Assembly (NCBI GenBank): GCA_964642855.1
Contig: CAZXSK010000036.1
Coordinates: 1 to 42,730, forward strand
Direction of reading: 5' to 3'
From: CAZXSK01 sp964642855
GTDB lineage: Bacteria > Planctomycetota > Phycisphaerae > SM23-33
Length of the DNA stretch: 42,730 nucleotides
The notes below the pieces were generated by a model that was not told where the DNA came from, did not search any database, and worked only from the letters and a program-made list of their open reading frames with translations. A program made the translations under genes and the position numbers. Of this stretch, positions 1 through 6,259 are shown piece by piece (positions within the stretch are counted from its first letter, which is position 1; each line of letters opens with the position of its first letter).

Positions 1-2
1 GG

Positions 3-86
3 GGCAAGTACGCCGGCGAGCCGCGCGAGATCGAGGGCACGCATTTCGCGGTCTACGCGACGTTCGGCGAGACGTTCGAGGACTGA
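3..86 (+). CDS. C-terminal end of an unidentified protein (partial)
   Basis: Only the last 27 codons are in the window; the frame is open from the window edge and stops at TGA 84-86. The residues (ending FGETFED) look like a normal soluble C-terminus, and the codons mostly end in G or C like the neighbouring genes. That is too little to name a family. It converges on the minus-strand metallopeptidase-like gene, with a 48-base gap and no clear terminator between them. Confidence 0.5.
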   Translation, partial: GKYAGEPREIEGTHFAVYATFGETFED

Positions 87-134
87 TCGGACCCGCCAGA
101 GGCGCGGGGGCTGAACCGCCCGGCGGATGCGAAT

Positions 135-1367
135 TCATTTCAGCTTGATCATCGCCTTCTTGATCTGCTCGGCGGAGACCTTCTCGGGCTTGGTGTCGGT
201 CTGCTCGGCGTCGATGGCCTTCTGGAGCTGCTCTGCGACCCACTGGTCGCGCTTGGCCTGATGCTCGATGTCCTCGGAGGGCATGAGCTTGCACGTCAGC
301 CCGTTGGGCAGGTCGACCGTTCCTTTCTTGCGCAGCACCGCCTCGCCGCGACGGTAGCGCTTCCCGCGGACCGGGGCGGTGAGGAAGTCCTTCACGAGGT
401 CGCGGAGCTTGCGGTCTTCTTCCAGCGTCCACTCGGGCTTGAGAAAGTAGAGCATGTAGGCGTGGGTAATGCGCTCGGCGTCGCGGGGAGGAACCTTCGA
501 CGGCAGGCGGATCGACGGCCAGCGCTGCTTGACGCTGTTGGGGTCGCTGAGCACGTCGGCCAGCAGCAGTGAGCCGATCGCGCGGGCGGCCCGGACGTGC
601 GGATCGCGGTTGTTGTTGGCGAGGATTCCCGGCAGACGGATCAGCAGTTGCGTCTTCCGCGCCTTGGGCGCGGAGTGGTAGATGCTGGTCATGTCCGCGT
701 AGAACTCCTGGAGCTGGTGGAACCGCAGCAGATGATTGTTGAAGAGCTCAAGGACGTCTTCTGTGGGCAGGAACTCGGAGATGAAATTGTGCCCCAGCTC
801 GTGCCACGCGATGCACTCGGCCAGATCCGCTTCGGTGATGTTGTGCTTCTCGGCGAGGCCACCTTCGACGGGCTCGTTGCTGTCGAGCTTGTCCGGCCGC
901 CAGGAGACGACGAACAGCAGCCGGCCGTTGCGGACGCCGACGGTCTTCTGCACGCCCAGCATGCGGGAGGGGTAGTAGTTGGCCTTGAACTTTCGGTCCC
1001 AGATTTCGGCGGTAAAGGTGTTGGGCTTGCGGCTGGAGATTTCCTTCCACCACCTCGGGCGGTGCTGCAGGACGGCCTGGCGGAGATAGCGAACGTTCTC
1101 CTTACGCTCTTTCGAGAGTCGGTACACGTGCTTGCGAGAGGACCGGAGGCGGTCTTTCAGGCCGTCGAGATCGCCTTTGACGAGATAGAGGTCGAGCAGC
1201 TGGTTGTAGTAATCGTTGGCATCGGCACGGAGTTTGAGCAGCACCCGTTCCCGGCGGGTGAGTTGGGCGTTGGCGTCGGTGTTGTCCTCGCCGCTCGCGG
1301 TTGCACTAAGTGGCGCGACCGATGCCAACGCGAGCAGGATCGATAGCAGAGTACGTCGGAATGTCAT
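135..1367 (-). CDS. Secreted HExxH metallopeptidase-like protein
   Basis: A 410-residue protein with a cleavable signal peptide (residues 1-25, hydrophobic core LLSILLALASVAPL, Ala-x-Ala-like end). Residues 189-193 read HELGH, the zinc-binding HExxH motif, and about 30 residues later E221-F-Y-A-D225 supplies a plausible third acidic ligand, as in gluzincin-type peptidases. The N-terminal 90 residues are charged and probably helical. I infer an exported zinc peptidase but cannot assign a peptidase family, and the substrate is unknown. The ATG at 1367 is preceded by GGGGAGG at good spacing. The gene lies about 110 bases downstream of a terminator-bearing short transcription unit on the same strand (see 1475-1783), which could act as its attenuator. 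Confidence 0.6.
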   Translation of the reverse strand: MTFRRTLLSILLALASVAPLSATASGEDNTDANAQLTRRERVLLKLRADANDYYNQLLDLYLVKGDLDGLKDRLRSSRKHVYRLSKERKENVRYLRQAVLQHRPRWWKEISSRKPNTFTAEIWDRKFKANYYPSRMLGVQKTVGVRNGRLLFVVSWRPDKLDSNEPVEGGLAEKHNITEADLAECIAWHELGHNFISEFLPTEDVLELFNNHLLRFHQLQEFYADMTSIYHSAPKARKTQLLIRLPGILANNNRDPHVRAARAIGSLLLADVLSDPNSVKQRWPSIRLPSKVPPRDAERITHAYMLYFLKPEWTLEEDRKLRDLVKDFLTAPVRGKRYRRGEAVLRKKGTVDLPNGLTCKLMPSEDIEHQAKRDQWVAEQLQKAIDAEQTDTKPEKVSAEQIKKAMIKLK

Positions 1368-1474
1368 GTTGCCTCCCCGGCCTGGCGGTTCAGTGCACGA
1401 TTCCTATTATATCAGACGTGCGGGCAGGGCGGAACGTTCAGTGAAAATCGCAGCGGTCTGGCGTAGCGACAGCG

Positions 1475-1523
1475 CAAAAAAGAGCCCGGAACGCGGGCGG
1501 GTGTTCCGCCGGGGCTCCGGGCT
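1475..1523 (-). terminator. Intrinsic terminator, minus strand
   Basis: Read on the minus strand, AGCCCGGA (1523-1516) pairs perfectly with TCCGGGCT (1490-1483), the inner part is also GC-rich, and it is followed at once by CTTTTTT. This is the clearest rho-independent terminator in the window. It ends transcripts coming from above 1523 and lies upstream of the metallopeptidase-like gene, so it closes a short independent RNA or works as an attenuator. Confidence 0.8.
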
Positions 1524-1557
1524 TGTGTGTCCTGCGTGTAAGCAGGCCGTCACCTGC

Positions 1558-1590
1558 CTAACGCAGGCCACCTATGCAGTACGAGTTCAT
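1558..1590 (-). CDS. Ten-codon open frame with a perfect Shine-Dalgarno (leader peptide candidate)
   Basis: The frame ATG (1590) to TAG (1558) encodes MNSYCIGGLR. Upstream is AAGGAGGTG (plus-strand 1603-1595), a nine-base match to the usual 3' end of 16S rRNA, at optimal spacing from the ATG. That is the strongest ribosome-binding site seen in the window. The last two codons and the stop lie inside a nested hairpin (CCTGCGT...ACGCAGG enclosing GCAGG...CCTGC), followed by the terminator at 1475-1523. The frame stays open upstream to 1758, but a start there would fall in the predicted -10 box. The layout fits a translated leader peptide or a very small protein. I do not recognise the peptide, and its function is unknown. 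Confidence 0.45.
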   Translation of the reverse strand: MNSYCIGGLR

Positions 1591-1753
1591 GGACCACCTC
1601 CTTCCTCTGTTGGGCCTTGCCCAGCCGTCGCCCTTGGCGGGCCGCCGGGCTTCCAATCCTCGGACGTCTCCGAGGCCCGTCGACGAGGCGCGCCGCCTTG
1701 ACGTCGCGACCTCGCGGCCAGGCAGGGGGGTGTTGCTCTGCCTGACAACATCG

Positions 1754-1783
1754 AACATATCGACCAGACGAGGGACGAATCAA
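1754..1783 (-). promoter_or_regulatory. Putative sigma-70 promoter for the short minus-strand transcript
   Basis: On the minus strand, TTGATT (1783-1778) and TATGTT (1759-1754) are separated by 18 bases, which places the start of transcription near 1747. The elements match the consensus moderately well, and the position fits the terminator downstream. Confidence 0.4.
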
Positions 1784-2030
1784 CACCTCAACCGGGCAGG
1801 ACCCTGTCTCGTCTGCCTCGGGTCTGCCATCGATCGCCCACGGGCCGATCTGCAACCTGCCTAACCGACTGCAAACCGATAGGTTCCAGAATGCCCGAAA
1901 ATTCCTCCATGTGTGTGCGGCCCGGCAGATTTTTCCGAGATTTTCCGGAAAATGGGCCGGGACGGGCGGTTGGCGATTGACCGATACGAGGCCGGTGGAG
2001 TTTTGCAGGCACGCCGGAGGTCAAGCCCCC

Positions 2031-2058
2031 TTGTGTGCAGGCCTGCATCCAGTACAAT
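2031..2058 (+). promoter_or_regulatory. lepA promoter, probably giving a leaderless mRNA
   Basis: TTGTGT (2031-2036) and TACAAT (2053-2058) have 16-base spacing. Only seven bases separate the -10 box from the lepA ATG at 2066, so transcription should start at or next to the A of the start codon. No Shine-Dalgarno is present in those bases. Confidence 0.45.
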
Positions 2059-2065
2059 TCTTCCA

Positions 2066-3862
2066 ATGGACCAGAAGTACATCCGCAATTTCAGCATCAT
2101 CGCTCACATCGACCACGGCAAGAGCACGCTGGCCGACCGCATGCTCCTCGTGGCCGGGGCGATTACCCAGCGCGAGTTCCGCGAGCAGTTGCTCGATGAC
2201 ATGGATCTTGAGCGGGAGCGGGGCATCACGATCAAGGCCTCGGCCGTGACGATCGAGTACGAGCACCAGGGCCAGACCTACATGCTCAACCTCATCGACA
2301 CGCCCGGGCACGTGGACTTTCATTACGAGGTGTCGCGGGCCCTGGCTGCGTGCGAGGGGGCGCTGATCGTTGTCGACGCGGCCCAGGGCGTCGAGGCGCA
2401 GACCGTTGCCAACGCGCACCTGTCTGTCCAGAGCGACCTGACGATGGTGCCCGTGGTCAACAAGATCGATCTGCCCGCGGCAAGGCCTGAGGATGTCGCG
2501 ATGGAGGTCGAGAACCTCATCTGCATTCCAGCCGAGGACTGCGTGTTCACCTCCGCCAAAACGGGCGAAGGCATCGACGAGCTGATGAAAGCCGTGGTGA
2601 CCCGTCTTCCGTCGCCGCGAGGGGACAGAGAGGGCAAGACCAAGGCGCTGGTTTTCGACACCCAGTACGACGAATACCGGGGTGTGGTGGTCTACGTCCG
2701 CGTGTTCGACGGCAAGCTCAGCGTGGGCGATTCAATCCTGATGATGGGCACCGAGGACGAGTACGCAATCAGCGAGATCGGCAAGTTCATGCCCAAACCC
2801 ACGCGGGTCGAGAGCGTCGCAGCCGGGGAGGTCGGTTACATCGTCGCTGCGATCCGGTCGGTCGCCGCGGTGCACGTGGGCGACACCGTTACGCTTGCGT
2901 CCGACCCGGCCGAGGAGCAGTTGCCCGGCTACCACCAGCCCCAGCAGATGGTCTTCTGCGACTTCTACCCCGGTCCCAGCACCCAGGTGCCGCACCTTCG
3001 CGAGGCAATCGAGAAGCTCCAGCTCAACGACTCGTCGCTGACCTTCGTGCCGATCAGCTCCGACGCACTGGGGTTCGGCTTCCGCTGCGGATTCCTGGGC
3101 ATGCTGCACATGGAGATCGTCCAGGAACGCCTGGAGCGGGAACACGACGTGGAGGTCGTGCAGACCGCCCCGACCGTGCCCTACGAGGTGCTCAAGACCG
3201 ATGGGTCGGTGGTGGAGGTCGACTCGGCTGGGGATCTGCCCGAGGTGACCTACATCGAGGAAATCCGCGAGCCGGTCGTGAAGCTCGACCTGATCATCCC
3301 GTCGGAATCCGTCGGCCCGGTGATGCAACTGTCCGAAGACCGCCGGGCGACCTACAAGCACACCGAGTATCTGTCCAGCGACCGGGTGATCCTGACCTAC
3401 GAGTTCCCGCTGGCCGAGATGATTTACGACTTCTACGACAAGCTCAAGAGTTCCACGCGCGGCTACGGGACGATGGACTACGAGATGCTGGGCTACTTCC
3501 CCAACGATCTCGTGAAGGTCGACATTCTCGTCAATGGCCAAAAGGTCGATGCGCTGTCGTTCATCGTACACCGCTCCAAGGCCGAGCCGCGGGGGCGAGC
3601 GGTGCTGCAGAAGCTCCGCAAGGAAATCAGCCGTCATATGTTCGAGGTGCCCCTCCAAGCGGCGATCGGCGGGAAGATCGTGGCCCGCGAAACGATCAAG
3701 GCGATGCGCAAGAACGTGACGGCCAAATGCTACGGCGGCGATGTGACGCGCAAGCGCAAGCTGCTGGAGAAACAGAAAGCCGGCAAGCGGCGCATGAAGA
3801 TGGTGGGCAACGTGGAGATTCCCCAGAAGGCGTTCCTGGCCGTGCTGGAAGGCGAAGACTGA
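2066..3862 (+). CDS. lepA: Elongation factor 4 (LepA), ribosome back-translocase GTPase
   Basis: A 598-residue protein, the normal LepA length. GTPase motifs appear in order: AHIDHGKS (13-20), RGITIKA (52-58), DTPGH (78-82) and NKID (132-135). The EF-G-like domains II, III and V follow, then the LepA-specific C-terminal domain with its basic tail (AGKRRMKMVG, then VEIPQKAFLAVL). The family binds stalled or mistranslocated ribosomes in the cytoplasm and affects elongation and initiation efficiency. The frame is open 51 codons further up, but the LepA N-terminus (MDQKYIRNFSIIAHID) begins at 2066, directly behind a promoter. It is transcribed alone and converges on the encapsulin operon. Confidence 0.97.
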   Translation: MDQKYIRNFSIIAHIDHGKSTLADRMLLVAGAITQREFREQLLDDMDLERERGITIKASAVTIEYEHQGQTYMLNLIDTPGHVDFHYEVSRALAACEGALIVVDAAQGVEAQTVANAHLSVQSDLTMVPVVNKIDLPAARPEDVAMEVENLICIPAEDCVFTSAKTGEGIDELMKAVVTRLPSPRGDREGKTKALVFDTQYDEYRGVVVYVRVFDGKLSVGDSILMMGTEDEYAISEIGKFMPKPTRVESVAAGEVGYIVAAIRSVAAVHVGDTVTLASDPAEEQLPGYHQPQQMVFCDFYPGPSTQVPHLREAIEKLQLNDSSLTFVPISSDALGFGFRCGFLGMLHMEIVQERLEREHDVEVVQTAPTVPYEVLKTDGSVVEVDSAGDLPEVTYIEEIREPVVKLDLIIPSESVGPVMQLSEDRRATYKHTEYLSSDRVILTYEFPLAEMIYDFYDKLKSSTRGYGTMDYEMLGYFPNDLVKVDILVNGQKVDALSFIVHRSKAEPRGRAVLQKLRKEISRHMFEVPLQAAIGGKIVARETIKAMRKNVTAKCYGGDVTRKRKLLEKQKAGKRRMKMVGNVEIPQKAFLAVLEGED

Positions 3863-3920
3863 TCGACCGGGGGATGGTGGGAATCCCTGGCGACAGAAGT
3901 CGTGACTGGGTAAACAAAGC

Positions 3921-3945
3921 GGGCGACCCCATCGCGGGGCCGCCC
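3921..3945. terminator. Bidirectional terminator between lepA and the encapsulin operon
   Basis: GGGCGACCCC (3921-3930) and GGGGCCGCCC (3936-3945) form a ten-pair stem with one A/C mismatch and the loop ATCGC. It sits between the convergent stops at 3862 and 3985. The flanks are only weakly T-rich (GTTCAC to the right; GCTTTGTTT on the minus side), so termination may be modest. Confidence 0.5.
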
Positions 3946-3984
3946 GTTCACTTACGCCATGCCGGTTGTCCTTCTGCCGGCGTA

Positions 3985-4797
3985 TTACCGCGTCGCCACG
4001 TTCAACGCGACGGCAGCCTTGGGTTCCAGCGTGCGGAATGTGAAGCTCTCGGTAAGGAAGAACTCCACGGTTTCGCGGTCGTGGCTGGCGTAGCCGATCG
4101 AGAAATCCTTGCCGACGGTCAACTCGAAGTCCCCGCCGCGGGTGCTCATTATCACGCCGCCCTTGAGCACCGGCGAGAGCAGAATGTCTCCGCCCGTGAT
4201 CTCCTGGACGATCTTGCTGGGGGGATAGCCTGTCTTGGCTGACTGCATCAGCGAGTAATAGGCGTCGGGCCCGAGCACGGTGGCGTAGGGGCCTTCGATG
4301 CCGGAACCGGCCATCGCCTTGACCGCATCTGCGATCACAGCCGGGTAGCCCTCCGGGTCCTTGGGCAGCTTCCTGGCCTTGTGCTCCGACGACGCCAGCA
4401 CGCCGGGGATGTTTGCCTCCTTGAAGCCCTGGAAGATCGCTGTGTCTTCGAACTTCGCGACGTTGGCAGCCACGTCGAGCATCGGGTCGATGTCGGCGTC
4501 TTCCGAGCCGCGGGTAACGTTGTCGATTTCAATCTGCTTGAGCTTGAACGGCACGCGGACCTCGATGAGGGGGAGGACTTCTCGCGTGCCCCAGTCGATC
4601 CCGCCCGGTCCCGCTTTGGATGCGATCTTCAGCCGGCCAAGATTCACCGCGGCCAGTTCCCAACCGTGCGGGCCCACGAAATCCACGACTTTCCTGCCGG
4701 CAAGGGTCTGTCGGATCACGCGCGATGCCTCAGTGTCCAGTTCGGACCAAGCCTGGTCGCTGATGGGTGCGAATTCGCGTTTGAGTATCGATGGCAT
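3985..4797 (-). CDS. Family 1 encapsulin shell protein
   Basis: A 270-residue protein with the HK97-fold encapsulin signature: the N-terminal helix region, GRKVVDFVGPHGWELAAV (34-51), and GIDWGTREVLPLIEVRVPF (66-84), the most conserved stretch of the family (linocin/CFP29-like). It self-assembles into a closed protein nanocompartment that takes up cargo carrying a short C-terminal targeting peptide. The ATG lies two bases after the stop of the encapsulated-ferritin gene, so the two are translated as a pair; an AAAGGAA in the end of the cargo gene probably serves as its ribosome-binding site. Length and motifs look complete. Confidence 0.95.
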   Translation of the reverse strand: MPSILKREFAPISDQAWSELDTEASRVIRQTLAGRKVVDFVGPHGWELAAVNLGRLKIASKAGPGGIDWGTREVLPLIEVRVPFKLKQIEIDNVTRGSEDADIDPMLDVAANVAKFEDTAIFQGFKEANIPGVLASSEHKARKLPKDPEGYPAVIADAVKAMAGSGIEGPYATVLGPDAYYSLMQSAKTGYPPSKIVQEITGGDILLSPVLKGGVIMSTRGGDFELTVGKDFSIGYASHDRETVEFFLTESFTFRTLEPKAAVALNVATR

Positions 4798-4799
4798 GT

Positions 4800-5186
4800 C
4801 TACTGTTCCTTTCGCAGGGAGCCGATCTTCAGGCTTCCGTCGGAGTTCACGCTGGAGTCCTGGTTCTCTTCGCCGCCGTCATCGCCTTCCTCGGCCGCTT
4901 CTTCGACCTCGGTGATGGGCAACTCGGTGAACAGGTACGTTCGCATGTATTCGTCGAACTCGGGGAAATTGCGCCGCAGCCATTCGAGGTTCATCATGGC
5001 GTGCTCGATTTCCTCGTTGCGGTTGTGTTCGAGAACGGATTTGAGTTCGGCGTTCTCGGTGACCGATGCGCGTTCGTTGTACCACGCGACGGCTTCAATC
5101 TCCTCGATCAGGCTGGCCATCGCCCGACGTTGGTCAACGACGTGCGGGGGCAGCTGGTCTCTTGGCTCATGAGACTCCAGTGGCAT
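4800..5186 (-). CDS. Encapsulated ferritin (EncFtn), encapsulin cargo
   Basis: A 128-residue two-helix ferritin-like protein. Residues E28-E29-I-E31-A-V-A-W35-Y36 match the EncFtn ferroxidase helix, and E59-x-x-H62 provides the second metal-ligand pair; both sit three positions before their counterparts in Rhodospirillum rubrum EncFtn. An acidic flexible linker (about 94-112) leads to the C-terminal targeting peptide DGSLKIGSLRKEQ, of the (G)SLxIGSL type that docks inside the shell. EncFtn forms a ring-like decamer that oxidises Fe(II), and the shell stores the mineral. The start at 5186 follows AAAGGAG at six bases. An in-frame extension to 5393 is open but crosses the promoter and was rejected. 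It is the first gene of a two-gene operon with the shell gene. Confidence 0.95.
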   Translation of the reverse strand: MPLESHEPRDQLPPHVVDQRRAMASLIEEIEAVAWYNERASVTENAELKSVLEHNRNEEIEHAMMNLEWLRRNFPEFDEYMRTYLFTELPITEVEEAAEEGDDGGEENQDSSVNSDGSLKIGSLRKEQ

Positions 5187-5274
5187 CTCAGGCTCCTTTC
5201 CTAATGCCTCACTACTTCGTGTTGTCTCTTCTCGGAAGGCGACGGGCATCCACGTTCCTTTGCCCGTCTCTGTT

Positions 5275-5304
5275 ACTATAGCGCCGTCAATATCTTGACG
5301 ACAA
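5275..5304 (-). promoter_or_regulatory. Promoter of the encapsulin operon with a palindromic operator
   Basis: On the minus strand, TTGTCG (5304-5299) and TATAGT (5280-5275) are 18 bases apart, giving a leader of roughly 80 bases before the EncFtn ATG. Between and overlapping the boxes is CGTCAA-tatc-TTGACG (5285-5300), a perfect 6+6 palindrome that could bind a dimeric repressor. It does not look like a Fur box. Confidence 0.45.
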
Positions 5305-5395
5305 CGACTTCTGGTATTACGCGGATCTGACCGGACCCCTCGTTTCCCGAAGGGAAGTGGAAACTCCCCGTCGGTTACGCTACAAGTGTTCATCC

Positions 5396-6232
5396 ATGGC
5401 CGACCTGCGCAGCAAACTGAATGCTCTCCTGCTGGGATGGCGAATACGGAAGCAGATCACGCAGGCCACTCGCCGAGGAGATCAGCTTGTCCTGATCTAC
5501 CAGATGGGGAAGGTGGGGTCCCGGTCCCTTGAGCGGACGCTGTACAGCAAGGCCGGCCTTGCTGTCTTCCATACGCACGTGCTCTCGCAGTGTCGAATCA
5601 AGGAACTCCGCAGGAATGCCGAGTTGTCCGGCAGGCCGAGAACGCTCATGGAAGATGTCCCCGGGACCACTCTGCACCGCACAATCATCACGAGAGGCCT
5701 TCCAGTGAAAGCGATTTCGCTGGTTCGCGAGCCGATCGGCCGGAATGTCTCGGCGTATTTCCAGAACCTGGATGTGTTCCAAGGCCAGGCAGAGGCACAC
5801 GAGCAGTTGGATTCCGACTCGCTGGTCGCCGCCTTCCTCCGGGACTACGACCACCATGTACCCCTGGAATGGTTTGACGTGGAGCCCAGACAGACACTGG
5901 GAATTGATGTGTACGCCACGCCGTTCCCCAGACAGCAGGGATTCGCCACGTACTGCAACGGTCCGCACAAACTGCTCGTGATGCGCCATGACCTCGACGA
6001 TGGGCGGAAGGCTGAGGTCGTTTCCCAGTTCCTCGACATCGAGCCCTTCGATCTTCGACGGCACAATGTCAGCACCGCAAAGGCCTATGCCTCGCTGTAT
6101 CAGGAGGTACTGCGCACGATTCGACTTCCACGGGAGTATGTCGATCGTATGCTCGACTCGAAGTACGCCAGACACTTCTACGCAGACGAGGAACTCGCCC
6201 GTCTCCGGGAGCGGTGGACAGGTCGGGACTGA
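5396..6232 (+). CDS. Sulfotransferase-like / capsular-polysaccharide-synthesis-type protein
   Basis: A 278-residue cytoplasmic protein. QMGKVGSRSLE (36-46) resembles the 5'-phosphosulfate-binding loop of PAPS-dependent sulfotransferases, and LVREPIGRNVSAYF (109-122) resembles their 3'-phosphate-binding segment with the conserved Arg and Ser. The pair is typical of carbohydrate sulfotransferases and the related 'putative capsular polysaccharide synthesis' family. I infer transfer of sulfate to a glycan; the acceptor is unknown. The start is uncertain: ATG 5396 has no Shine-Dalgarno, and a GTG at 5357 extends the protein by 13 residues with AGGGA too close to it. It is divergent from the encapsulin operon and convergent with the lyase-like gene. 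Confidence 0.6.
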   Translation: MADLRSKLNALLLGWRIRKQITQATRRGDQLVLIYQMGKVGSRSLERTLYSKAGLAVFHTHVLSQCRIKELRRNAELSGRPRTLMEDVPGTTLHRTIITRGLPVKAISLVREPIGRNVSAYFQNLDVFQGQAEAHEQLDSDSLVAAFLRDYDHHVPLEWFDVEPRQTLGIDVYATPFPRQQGFATYCNGPHKLLVMRHDLDDGRKAEVVSQFLDIEPFDLRRHNVSTAKAYASLYQEVLRTIRLPREYVDRMLDSKYARHFYADEELARLRERWTGRD

Positions 6233-6259
6233 TGCGACCTGCCTGCCAATTCGGCCCAT

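Larger units (their letters stand above)
1475..1747 (-). ncRNA. Candidate structured short transcript of about 270 nt
   Basis: It is bounded by a promoter-like pair (1754-1783) and an intrinsic terminator (1475-1523). Between them are several self-complementary segments on the minus strand: CCTCGGA-GACG-TCCGAGG (1675-1658), CGCGA..TCGCG near 1710, and the nested hairpin around 1527-1566. It carries the ten-codon frame. I looked for RNase P RNA, tmRNA, SRP RNA and common riboswitch signatures and found none. It may be a leader or attenuator of the downstream metallopeptidase-like gene, a small mRNA, or a new RNA class. Confidence 0.4.

Noticed and set aside
1475..1760. RNase P RNA, tmRNA or SRP RNA
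   Set aside because: The conserved cores (GAGGAAAGTCC, the tmRNA tRNA-like ends, GGAAGCAGC) are absent on both strands.
1913..2065. A 51-codon N-terminal extension of LepA
   Set aside because: The residues do not resemble LepA, and the extension spans the promoter directly upstream of ATG 2066.
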